In this document: positions 55,746 through 64,000 of the stretch, piece after piece
How the letters are laid out: the number at the start of each line of letters is the position of its first letter
Numbering within the stretch: the first letter of the stretch is position 1
NCBI RefSeq assembly: GCF_000003815.2
Contig: NC_049980.1
Coordinates: 4,635,386 to 4,699,385 of the forward strand
Length of the DNA: 64,000 nucleotides
Direction: 5' to 3'
DNA from: Branchiostoma floridae
Taxonomy: Eukaryota; Chordata; Leptocardii; Amphioxiformes; Branchiostomatidae
Position numbers and translations under genes: made by a program
The notes under the pieces: generated by a model
What the model was told of the DNA's origin: nothing
Seen by the model: the letters and a program-made list of their open reading frames with translations, nothing else
Database searches by the model: none

Positions 55746-55769
55746 ATAAGGTGCTGAAACAGGTTGCTT

Positions 55770-55980
55770 GGCTTAGGCTTAGGTCACAATTCCAAACCGG
55801 GGCCCGGCTGGGATGTTTTAAGAAACGAAAATTATATTTTATACATAGAAATATACACATATTATGCCCAGGAATCTTATTTTTACATTTTGTGTATTTT
55901 GATGTCTTTTATATCATTCTTTTCGCTCCAGAAAGCTGCCCGGCCGGGCCCCTATTTGTAAATGTGACTCAAGCCTTAAT
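55770..55980. mobile_element. GC-ended MITE, copy 3
   Basis: TTAGGTCACAATTCCAAACC then GGGGCCCGGCTGGG at the left, CCCGGCCGGGCCCCTATTTG then TAAATGTGACTCAAGCC at the right. Its internal sequence (AGAAATATACACATAT, GTATTTTGATGTCTT) matches copy 1 at 40733. Inserted in the 3' region of collagen gene 2. Confidence 0.75.
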
Positions 55981-56321
55981 GATATTTATATACTAGAAGT
56001 AGACACATTATAAGGACCTATTTTAGGTAGACTGCGATAGCTTGTTTTCTGTGGAATAAAACTTAACTCACTCAACAGATCCATGATATAAGGTAAGACA
56101 CGACTGTCCCATTTCCTATTTGCGCTTGCATGTACAAATATGTTGATGGAGTGAACAAGTCTAAGATGAAAACAGGTCACTCGGAACTTGCAGGTAATTA
56201 TGGTAATTAAGGTGATGATTATCAAAGTATAGTGATTTCTAGACAAAGAGAGACAAAAAAGTTGTCATCTTGCCTTTGAGTGTTACTTCACATCATGAAT
56301 TCGCTCGTGTCTTTCACCCAC

Positions 56322-56366
56322 CAACATGGCGGATGCCACATTACGTCACTGTCACATGACTGTGGA
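56322..56366 (-). promoter_or_regulatory. Composite motif after collagen gene 2
   Basis: Minus-strand order: GTCATGTGAC (E-box core changed from CACGTG), TGACGTAA, then GCATCCGCCATGTTG. Spacing is as in the other copies. It lies just beyond the stop codon of gene 2. Confidence 0.4.
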
Positions 56367-56370
56367 CAGT

Positions 56371-57240
56371 CTATTTTGTACAGACGACACATGTCAGCTC
56401 CCTCCCATCCACGTACGGCAGACACGGTAGCGAGCCGCAGCGGGCCTCCACGGGGTAGAAAAGTGCACCGTTGTAGTTCGCTTCCCCGCCTGGCAACACC
56501 TCGGGCTCCCCGTCCATGCACACGAACTCCGTACGGCCATCTTGGTCGTAACGTTCTGCCATCAGGTAGCCTCCGTACTCCCGCATCCAGCCTTCCGGGC
56601 AGGTCTTACGGGCGGGGATCATCAGCTGCGCGTGGCGGGAAAGACTGTAGCAAACCGCGCAGGGCACGTCATGGTCGTGAAAGGTAGCCTTGTCGTACGG
56701 TACGTTTGTGTCGAGTTGGTACTCCGCGCCGTACATAAAGGACTTCCACCCTTGAGTCCCATCTTCGTATCGGCCCCACTCCGGGTCTGTAGGAAGGCAC
56801 TGAAAGTTGCTTCCTCCTCCCTTGTTGTTGTAGAATGCTCCGCCGGCTATCCCAGAGTACACTTTCACAGTACCCGTACTCTCATCGCACGATGTCCGTC
56901 CCCACCGGATATACACAGCTCCTCCACACAATCCTTCCGCGTCTAGACTGCCTTTCGGTCCCGGAGCTCCTTTCCCACCCTTCTGGCCCTCCATGCCGTG
57001 TGGTCCGAGCTTCCCGGGACGGCCCGTCTCTCCCTTCTCCCCGCGAACGCCCCTCGGTCCCGGCGGTCCCGTGTCCCCCCTCGGTCCGGGCGGAGCCACC
57101 ACCGTGATGTTGTTAACGTTGCTATTTTCCATCTGCTTGAGACATGACCCCTCCTTACCCTCTGAGTCTTCCGCAAGGCAAACCGAGAACAAAAACAGTG
57201 CAGAAAGTACAAAAAGGACAACCGTAGCTTGGCCACCCAT
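56371..57240 (-). CDS. Short-chain collagen (C4-like) protein 2, secreted, intronless
   Basis: 289 aa, one exon. Signal peptide of about 23 residues (MGGQATVVLFVLSALFLFSV...), NNIT sequon, Gly-X-Y tract beginning GPRGDTGPPGPRG (RGD kept), and the Cys-rich C-domain (SFMYGAEYQLDTNVPYDKATFHDHDVP region, ARKTCPEGW, CVVCTK end). It is the same length as genes 1 and 3. Its 5' flank (about 580 bp) is clearly homologous to that of gene 3, showing a tandem duplication. A TATA-like TTAAAAAGG lies about 90 nt above the ATG on the minus strand. Confidence 0.9.
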   Translation of the reverse strand: MGGQATVVLFVLSALFLFSVCLAEDSEGKEGSCLKQMENSNVNNITVVAPPGPRGDTGPPGPRGVRGEKGETGRPGKLGPHGMEGQKGGKGAPGPKGSLDAEGLCGGAVYIRWGRTSCDESTGTVKVYSGIAGGAFYNNKGGGSNFQCLPTDPEWGRYEDGTQGWKSFMYGAEYQLDTNVPYDKATFHDHDVPCAVCYSLSRHAQLMIPARKTCPEGWMREYGGYLMAERYDQDGRTEFVCMDGEPEVLPGGEANYNGALFYPVEARCGSLPCLPYVDGRELTCVVCTK

Positions 57241-57825
57241 CCTGCTCTAAAGTCTCTATAACAGAGTGGCTTCCAGCTACCCTTATTGCAGCGGAGAATA
57301 ATCTGGATTCTTTAGCCTGCTGAACTGCCTTTTTAAGAGTCTAAAAAATCTTACAATTCCCAAAATAGCTCTCGTTAAGATTACACCATATGTCTTAAGT
57401 GTTTCATGTTTACCCTAGAACTTGCATGCACAGTGAAATTAATGATATAAGCTAGCATTCAGTTATCTGACTAAAAGCACTTGCTTTATACAAGCTACGC
57501 GTCCCTTCTATCCTACCTAAATATTTACTTTACTGATGAGTTGTCAGAATACATTTGATACGGCACTAGAAACTACAGACGGTCTTTTTTTTATTGCAAT
57601 ATTAATAGCTAGAACAGTAGGGATAAGGGTGCAAAGAAGTGGCTATTAGGGTGGCCTGTCAGCTGTGGAAAATGAAAGTGCAGGCAAAATGTAATGCTAT
57701 ACCAGGTCATGCCTAGCCTGGGTACCATCCGGAAAGTAGTTCGCTCCGGCGTTCATTACATAAGCCAATATCTCAATCCAATTACTCATAAAAGGGCTTG
57801 AAGTGTAAGCAATATTGAAAACGCA
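57241..57825 (-). promoter_or_regulatory. Duplicated upstream flank of collagen gene 2 (partner 59063-59595)
   Basis: The two flanks share GAGAATAATC, AAGATTACAC, GTTTACCCTAGAACTTGC, AGCATTCAGTTATCTG, AGCTACGCGTCCCT and ATTACTCATAAAAGGGCTTG in the same order. A TATA-like TTAAAAAGG (minus strand, near 57328-57336) is at the same distance from the ATG as TTAAAAGGG in the partner. The shared block probably includes the promoter. Confidence 0.5.
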
Positions 57826-58145
57826 ATGAAAAGCACACACAGAAGTGTAGACTCTATACATATGTTAATTGAATGTTCCAACACAATTATATTTAACTTT
57901 TGATAAACATGACTTTCTGGTGTCATTTGTGTTTGCTTACATCCATGGATGGCCGCCATTTTGGTAGAGTGAATACAAGTAGATAGCCATGGAGAACGCT
58001 CGGACAAGATTGTAATTAAGACAGTTATTATTGTGTTGATTTAGAATACAAAGAAGTAAATCATCACAATTCTGACGCTGAGGAAAATTATCTGTTATGG
58101 ATATTAACCATACATCATAAATGCAGGAGTGTCTTTCACCATAAA

Positions 58146-58187
58146 ATATGGCGGATGCTACATTACGTCAGTGTCACGTGACTGTGG
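58146..58187 (-). promoter_or_regulatory. Composite motif after collagen gene 3
   Basis: Minus-strand order: GTCACGTGAC (58173-58182), TGACGTAA (58163-58170), GCATCCGCCATAT. The CACGTG E-box and CRE-like site are intact; the YY1-like site is CCGCCATAT. Confidence 0.4.
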
Positions 58188-58192
58188 ACAGA

Positions 58193-59062
58193 CTATTTTG
58201 TGCACACGACACATGTCAGCTCTCTCCCTTCCACGTACGGCGGACACGGCAGCGAGCCGCAGCGGGCCTCCACGGGGTAGAACAGCGCACCGTTGTCGTT
58301 CCCCTCCCCGCCTGGCCGGACCTCGGGCTCCCCGTCCATACACACGAACTCCGTACGGCTGGAGTGGACGTAGTAATCAGCCATCAGGTAGCCGCCGTAC
58401 TCCCGCGTCCAGCCTTCCGGACAGGTCTTACGGGCGGGAATCATCAGCTGCGCGCGGCGGGAGATACTGCAGCAAACCGCGCACGGCACGTCACGGTCGT
58501 GAAGGGTAGCCTTGTCGTACGGTACGTTTGTGTTGAGTTGGTACTCCGCGCCGTACATATAGGACTTCCACCCTTGAGTCCCATCTTCGAATCGGCCCCA
58601 CTCTGGATCTGTAGGGAGGCACTGATAGTTGCTTCCCCCTCCCTTGTTGCTGTAGAGTGCTCCGCCGGCAAGCCCAGAGTACACCGTTACCGTTCCCGTA
58701 CCCTCATCGCACGATGTCCTCCCCCACCGGACATACACAGCTCCTCCGCCCAATCCTTCCGCGCCTTGGTTGCCTTTCTGTCCCAGGGCTCCTCTCTCAC
58801 CCTTCTGGCCCTCCATGCCGTGTGGTCCGAGCTTCCCGGGACGGCCGGTCTCTCCCTTTTCTCCGCGAACGCCCCTCGGTCCCGGCGGTCCCGTTTCTCC
58901 CCTCGGTCCGAGCGGAGCCACCACCGTGATGTTGTTGACGTTGCTGTTTTCCATCTGCTTCAGACATGACCCTTCCTCACTCTCCGAGTCTGCCGCAAGG
59001 CATGCAGAGAACAGAAATAGAGCAAAAAGAGCAATGAAGACAACCCTAGCTTGACCACCCAT
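58193..59062 (-). CDS. Short-chain collagen (C4-like) protein 3, secreted, intronless
   Basis: 289 aa, one exon, same architecture as genes 1 and 2: signal peptide ending near FSACLA, NNIT, Gly-X-Y tract, Cys-rich C-domain. Differences: the first triplets read PLGPRGETG, so RGD is RGE here, and one Tyr in the conserved CAVCYSLSRR segment is Cys (CAVCCSISRR), adding an extra cysteine. The long open frame on the opposite strand (58148-58969) is a shadow of this GC-rich coding sequence. Confidence 0.9.
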   Translation of the reverse strand: MGGQARVVFIALFALFLFSACLAADSESEEGSCLKQMENSNVNNITVVAPLGPRGETGPPGPRGVRGEKGETGRPGKLGPHGMEGQKGERGALGQKGNQGAEGLGGGAVYVRWGRTSCDEGTGTVTVYSGLAGGALYSNKGGGSNYQCLPTDPEWGRFEDGTQGWKSYMYGAEYQLNTNVPYDKATLHDRDVPCAVCCSISRRAQLMIPARKTCPEGWTREYGGYLMADYYVHSSRTEFVCMDGEPEVRPGGEGNDNGALFYPVEARCGSLPCPPYVEGRELTCVVCTK

Positions 59063-59595
59063 CCTGCTCTAATGTGGATAAAAGAATGGTTTCCAGCTAA
59101 CTTTGTTGTGATGGAGAATAATCAGTGTTTTCTTAAGCCTGCTAAAGTGCCCTTTTAAGAGTCTTAAAAAGTCTCAAAATTCCCAATATAGCCCACATTA
59201 AGATTACACAATATCACTTAAGTGTTACATGTTTACCCTAGAACTTGCCTGTCCAGCGAAATTAATGACTAGCATTCAGTTATCTGGCTAAATGCACCTG
59301 CTTTATACCAGCTACGCGTCCCTCCCATCCTATCTGAATATTTACTTTTTTGTTGAGTTGTCAGAAGACATTTGGTATGGCACTATAATTGACAGATGGA
59401 CTTTTTTATTACAGTATCGATAGCTAGAACAGTAGAGATAAGGGTACAAAGAAGTGGCTATCAGGGTGGCCTGTCAGTTGTGGAAAAGGAAAGTGCAGGC
59501 AAAATGTAGTGCTATACCAAGTTATGCCGATATACCGATCCAATTACTCATAAAAGGGCTTGAAGTGCAAGCAATATTGAAAAAACAAAACAATG
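59063..59595 (-). promoter_or_regulatory. Duplicated upstream flank of collagen gene 3
   Basis: Partner of 57241-57825; similarity ends soon after GGGCTTGAAGTGCAAGCAATATTG. Minus-strand TTAAAAGGG near 59150 is the TATA-like candidate. Confidence 0.5.
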
Positions 59596-60520
59596 AAAAA
59601 TAAACTGACTAATGGTACCTCGTTTACACCAGCTAGATACCACTCGTAATGCTTCGTGTTGTATTTTTAATTTACTGTTGAGTTTTCAGGACAAAGAAGG
59701 ATGTTAACAGGAAACGATAGGCGGATTTTTCTATTGGGATATGGACAGCTGGAAAAGTCCAGGTATATGTAGAAGCACAGTGGAAAAAGATGAAGAACGA
59801 CTGAATGCAGCTATAGAACTTTCCAAAGACTATAGATGCAGAACGCAGTGGATGATGATGGAGATGATTACAGCTGTAAAAGCGGAGATATATAAGGGTA
59901 CAAGTGTGTGACTACATGTATTAGAAGAAGCTATTGGTATACTTGGATCTCATTCAGTTGGCGATGGAGAGGGTACTTGCAAGAGCAGGGAAACGGTGAC
60001 ATGTTTGGGTTGATACAAATTTTTCACGTCACAGGATCATATTGAAAATGGATGGTGAGGGGAGTAGCAATTCCACTATACAAGTCGGTGCTTAAAAATG
60101 AGATCATAATGACATAATTTCCAAGCCATCACCAGGTCTATAGGGCTCTTGAAATTTCCCTAAGTGCAACCTTTCAGGAGAATGTGCCTTTTTTTACAAC
60201 ACCCTCTCTGGACGACAAGAACGAACCGTACCCCTTCTGTAAACGTGCAAATCAAAGAAGTGGCAATCTAGTTAACGTTATATGATTAGAACCAGAGGTA
60301 CGGCATACTCCCTCACAAGCAAACTTACTAACCCACACGCCCCGCCCGAAAATTGACAGCCCTTCCAGTATTTTTGCTGTGACCTCATAACCCTGTCGTT
60401 TATCACTGAGATTCATGTGTGGGGATGCTGGCGACCACTCCAATAGATCATTACACGGAAACAACCCTATCTACTTCAATCAGCATTCACACTCTTGGTA
60501 TTTGGACGCAGACCAGGTAT
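59596..60520. other. Intergenic, no gene seen
   Basis: No ORF with domain likeness. AT-rich single-copy-looking sequence between the upstream flank of gene 3 and the 3' segment of gene 4. Confidence 0.5.
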
Positions 60521-60665
60521 ATATAGGAGCCCGGAAAGCGATAGGCAAAACTCCTGACCAGTGTACAAACCAATATAGATAACACCATAAAAATACACAC
60601 GGAAGGTTTAGATTCCATCAGTTTATTTCACTAACGGGATATTCACCCTCTTAATTTTATTTATA
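60505..60665 (-). repeat. Collagen-cluster 3' segment, copy of gene 4
   Basis: Reverse complement of the block at 54340-54490, including TTTATT at 60622-60627 (AATAAA on -), the candidate polyadenylation signal of gene 4. Confidence 0.65.
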
Positions 60666-60811
60666 TTTTCTATTTACTAGAAGAACAGACACATTAAGAA
60701 GACCGATTTACAGTAGACTGCGATAGCTTGTTTGCTGTTAAATAAAACTTAACTTGCCAAATAGCTTCATAACATGACTGTCCCTTCTCATATTTGCGCT
60801 TGCATGTACAA

Positions 60812-61933
60812 CTTGAGTTCCACGAACACATACCTTTGCCAAATAAACCAGGTTTGTTATGTAACATGATGTCTGTAGACATAAATGTGTTACTCAATAC
60901 ATTTCATTTCATATGCCTGGAGTTGGCTTATAAAATTTCGTAATTAATCATGCAAATTAGATCCCAATTTACATAATTAATATCAAATTGTATCAAGCAT
61001 TACTTAAGCTATCAGCATACCAAAAACCATGATGATCCTTTCATCCTTTCTTTACTTATTCTCTTTCAAAGTCTGAAACTAAACCGGCTCCTGCAGTTAC
61101 CAAAAAAGACCCTAGGGGACCCAAACATACACCTCTTACTCTCTGCCCTCTTTCTCAGTTACATACGTTACAACTTTGAAAGTCTTATCACGGAATGCAG
61201 TGGATTTATGAACTTTTCTCATTAATTACGCAAATTAGCTGTTAATTTATATAATTAGTATCTCATTATGTAAGTCTTCACTTAGGATATCTACATACAA
61301 AAAATCATGATGATCTGTCAACACGTTCATATTTTCTCATTAATTATGCAAATGAGGTCGACATTTGTATAATTGATATCTATCGACATTTCTCTCCTTC
61401 CCAGCTACATATGTGACAAGTTTGAAAGTAATATCATAGAATACAGTGGATTCATAAACTTTCCTCATTAATTATGCAAAAAAGCTTTTGATTTGCATAA
61501 TTAGTATCCCATTATGTTAGTCGTCACTTATTCTATCTACATACCAAAAATGATGATGATCTGTCAACACGTTGTCGAGCTACTCTCGTTCAAAGTTTGA
61601 AAGGAAACCGGCGCCTGCAGTTCCAAAAAAGCCGCCAGGGGGCCCAAACTCACAACACTTACTCTCTGCCCCAGGGGCTATCTACCACTCAAAAATCGTG
61701 ACCACAGCATGTTCAGAACACGAGATATCAGAAATTAAGGTTCCGCTGCAGTACCTTAGCAAGCCGCTAGGGGGCCCATTATCGAACTTAACCTTCGTTT
61801 TCCCGACCCCTACCCTCATACCAAACATCATCAGGGTCCATCCAAGGCTTCTCGAGTTATGCTGTTAACACACAGACAGACAGACAGACAGACTCACACG
61901 CCTAAAACATAACCTTGCCATTCTGGCAAAGGT
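60812..61933. mobile_element. ~1.1-kb transposon-like insertion in the 3' flank of collagen gene 4
   Basis: Below gene 2 the sequence runs GCGCTTGCATGTACAA directly into ATATGTTGATGGA (56125-56155). Below gene 4 these two halves are separated by 60812-61933. Near its ends are ACCTTTGCCA (60833) and TGGCAAAGGT (61924-61933), inverted to each other, and inside are GCATAATTAGTATC-type and CTAGGGGGCCCA phrases of the family seen at 17711-18625. The first ~20 bp are not clearly part of the element. No intact ORF. Confidence 0.65.
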
Positions 61934-62110
61934 AAATATGTTGATGGAATGGACAAATCTAAGATAAAAATGATTTTGATAAGGCAATGATTATCAACGT
62001 ATAGTGATTTCTATGGAGAGACAAAGGGTTTTTATCTTGCCTTGGAGTGTTACTTGCAACAAGGACGTTATATCCTTTGCATGACGAATTCGCTCGTACC
62101 TTTCACAAAG

Positions 62111-62155
62111 CAACATGGCGGCTGCTACATTACGTCACTGTCACGTGACTGAAAA
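62111..62155 (-). promoter_or_regulatory. Composite motif after collagen gene 4
   Basis: Minus-strand order: GTCACGTGAC (62140-62149), TGACGTAA (62130-62137), GCAGCCGCCATGTTG. All three sites intact. Confidence 0.4.
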
Positions 62156-62159
62156 CATT

Positions 62160-63014
62160 CTATTTTGTGCACACGACGCATGTGACCTCCCTCCCTTCAA
62201 CGTAGGGTGGGCACGGCAGTGACCAACAGCGGGCCTCCACGAGGTAGAACAGCGCGCCGTTGTCGTTCCCTTCTCCGCCTGACAAAATCTCGGGCTCCCC
62301 GTCCATACACACAAACTCCGTACGGCCGGCGTGGTCCCAGTGTTCAGCCATCAGGTAGCCACCGTACTCCCGCGTCCAGCCTTCTGGACAGGTCTTACGG
62401 GCGGGGATCATCAGCTGCGCGCGACGGGAAAGACTGTAGCAAGCTGCACAGGGCACGTCACGGTCTTGAAGAGCCCTGTCGTATACTGCGTTTGAGTAGA
62501 TTTGGTACTCGGCAGCGTGCAAATATGCCCTCGCTGCCGAAACCTCATCGTCATACCAGCCCCACTCCGGGTCTGCAGGGAGGCACTGGTAGTTGCTTCC
62601 TCCTCCGTTGTGGTTGTACCACTCTCCGCCGGCGAGCCCAGAGTACACGGTCACCGTACCCGTACTCTCGTCACACGATTTCCTCCCCCACCGGATATAC
62701 ACAGCTCCTCCACCCAATCCTTTCGCGCCTTGGCTGCCTTTCTGTCCCGGAGCTCCTTCCCCACCCTTCTGGCCCTCCACGCCGTGTGGTCCGAGCTTCC
62801 CGGGACGGCCTGTCACTCCCTTCTCCCCGCGAACGCCCCTCGGTCCCTCCTGTCCTATGTCCCCTTTCGGTCCGTGCGGAGCCACCACCGTGATGTTGTT
62901 TTCCATCTGCTTGGGACATGACCCTTCCTCACCCTCCGATTCTACCGCAAGGCAGGCAGAGAACAGAAACAGTGCAGAAAGTACGAGAAGGACAACCGTA
63001 GCTTGACTGTCCAT
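62160..63014 (-). CDS. Short-chain collagen (C4-like) protein 4, secreted, intronless
   Basis: 284 aa, one exon: the most diverged member. Signal peptide (MDSQATVVLLVLSALFLFSACLA), shortened linker (the SNVN of the others is missing, NNIT kept), Gly-X-Y tract beginning GPKGDIGQEGPRG (KGD in place of RGD), and C-domain with YIRWGRKSCDES, a replaced middle segment (DDEVSAARAYLHAAEY) and EILSGGEGNDNG. Ends CVVCTK as the others. TATA-like TATATAAG (minus strand, 63097-63104) lies about 85 nt above the ATG. Its 3' flank carries a transposon-like insertion. Confidence 0.9.
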   Translation of the reverse strand: MDSQATVVLLVLSALFLFSACLAVESEGEEGSCPKQMENNITVVAPHGPKGDIGQEGPRGVRGEKGVTGRPGKLGPHGVEGQKGGEGAPGQKGSQGAKGLGGGAVYIRWGRKSCDESTGTVTVYSGLAGGEWYNHNGGGSNYQCLPADPEWGWYDDEVSAARAYLHAAEYQIYSNAVYDRALQDRDVPCAACYSLSRRAQLMIPARKTCPEGWTREYGGYLMAEHWDHAGRTEFVCMDGEPEILSGGEGNDNGALFYLVEARCWSLPCPPYVEGREVTCVVCTK

Positions 63015-63096
63015 CCTGCTTTTAATGCCTAGAGATCGGCAAGCTGCTACTTCGACGGTAGGGCAGAATGGTTTGAAAGTAGTCTTCTTAACTCTT

Positions 63097-63104
63097 CTTA
63101 TATA
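63097..63104 (-). promoter_or_regulatory. TATA-like box of collagen gene 4
   Basis: TATATAAG on the minus strand, about 85 nt upstream of the ATG. Genes 2 and 3 have TTAAAAAGG/TTAAAAGGG at the matching distance. Confidence 0.45.
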
Positions 63105-63710
63105 GACATGTCTAAATATAATTCACAGATAAAATATGACATTATATGCTGAAACTGCTACAATTTTACCCTAGAACTTCATTGTTAAGCCGGAAATGGT
63201 GGCGGTTCTCCTATGTTATCATCTTCAACATCTGCTTTTTTTACTTTTGAATCGGCAGTACACAGTGAAAAACGCCAAGCAAACGTTTGGGCTTTTCCTT
63301 ATAATTTTGCAGTGCATTGTTTTTTTGCCATCGATGGATTTGTTATCTTTTTTTGCATGCATTTGGAATATTTTCCACCTAAATATGGCGTACGACAGCA
63401 AAACACACTGAATAGGGAACTAAATCTGCAGCATCAGCACGGAAAAGGGCAAGCTACACTATCCTGATTAAGCAATCAGCTCATGCAGGGAAGTTGAATT
63501 GGCAAAAAATTACCAACAGGACGTCGTCAACAAGAGGTAAGCTAATACTGGACAGTGATCTGCTATCTATTTTCAGTAGCATTTTTAAACCTCAAGAAAA
63601 ATGTACGTACAAGAAATGAGATCGAGTGCTACAGTTAGTGTCACATCAGTAGATTGGCTCAGAGTCTACAAATGGGGACAAATTATGAGTGATGTCAAAT
63701 TAAATCATAT

Positions 63711-64000
63711 CTAATTATTCTTAGTTTGCTCTTCTTCCATTGCCCTACGTAGAATCCAGTTTCTGTCAAAGTTGATCGGATCATTTGAATCTCCACCGTC
63801 TCCAGTTCCGTTCGGCTGGTAGGGGCGGTCCGTTTTAACAGTCTTGAACAGGGAGCGCACGATTGCGAACACTCCACGTTTGCCACCCGCCACCGCCATG
63901 TCTTGGTCAGTCCCCTTCCCGTCATCCTCCACGTCCGCGACCGCCATGTTGTTTTCGGCCGCCATCTTGTTTTCGTGGTCGTCACAGATGGTGAGGTAAC
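63711..64000 (-). CDS. C-terminal exon of an unidentified protein (partial)
   Basis: Open from the window edge (phase: first two bases belong to a split codon) to TAG at 63711-63713: 95 residues, YLTICDDHENKMAAENN, an acidic VADVEDDGKGTDQD segment, KRGVFAIVRSLFKTVKTDRPYQP, NFDRNWILRRAMEEEQTKNN. GC-rich third positions and the continuous frame past the edge argue for real coding. The Met at MAAENN could also be a start. The tail is hydrophilic with one amphipathic helix; it looks like a cytosolic tail of a membrane protein. No family recognised. Confidence 0.6.
   Translation of the reverse strand, partial: YLTICDDHENKMAAENNMAVADVEDDGKGTDQDMAVAGGKRGVFAIVRSLFKTVKTDRPYQPNGTGDGGDSNDPINFDRNWILRRAMEEEQTKNN

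Larger units (their letters stand above)
53905..56321. other. Tail-to-tail intergenic region between collagen genes 1 and 2
   Basis: No ORF of note. It holds the 3' UTRs of both genes: AATAAA at 54368-54373 (+) and TTTATT at 55475-55480 (AATAAA on -), each in a shared segment ending TCTGTTTATTTCAC. It also contains the inverted repeat copy 54580-55030, a CA run near 55370-55410, a hammerhead-like copy and a GC-ended MITE. Confidence 0.6.

Noticed and set aside
58148-58969. 273-codon ORF on + opposite collagen gene 3, and similar ones opposite genes 1, 2 and 4
   Set aside because: Shadow frames of GC-rich, stop-poor collagen coding sequence; no signal peptide or domain.

Overview
The window looks like metazoan, most probably cephalochordate (amphioxus, Branchiostoma-type), nuclear DNA. 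It carries a multi-exon sacsin orthologue, an animal-type AMT ammonium transporter, a cluster of intronless short-chain (C4-like) collagen genes, GT-AG introns, CpG-rich exons in AT-rich DNA and very dense short inverted-repeat elements (MITEs). The species call is an inference from gene content and repeat style. No viral or LTR element was recognised.

Layout: (1) 1-2337, no gene seen. (2) 2338-12711 (+), a nine-exon, 514-aa type II membrane protein. It has an FkbM-like methyltransferase half and a C-terminal half that I read as a diverged NodB/polysaccharide-deacetylase fold. Its introns hold LINE fragments and MITEs. (3) 12712-15700, repeats, including a foldback element inserted inside a hammerhead-like repeat. 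(4) 15700-37570 (+), a sacsin gene: CCAAT/CRE promoter and non-coding first exon, a 5.8-kb repeat-filled intron, five short coding exons, then one 11,570-bp exon. The protein is 4,479 aa with three Hsp90-like ATPase/SIRPT repeats, a J domain and a HEPN domain. (5) 40025-50003 (-), a nine-exon AMT ammonium transporter of 570 aa, tail-to-tail with sacsin. One splice donor reads GG instead of GT. (6) 52973-63014, four intronless secreted collagen-like genes, one on + and three on -. All share 3' flanking DNA and a compact E-box/CRE/YY1-like motif just after the stop codon. (7) 63711-64000 (-), the C-terminal exon of an unidentified gene leaving the window.

The genes do not form one pathway. The four collagen genes are a local duplication family. 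The methyltransferase, sacsin and transporter are independent neighbours. Most of the rest is transposon-derived: LINE fragments, Harbinger-like MITEs with TAA/TTA target duplications, foldback elements, microsatellites, and at least six copies of a repeat with a hammerhead-ribozyme-like core whose central stem covaries between copies.
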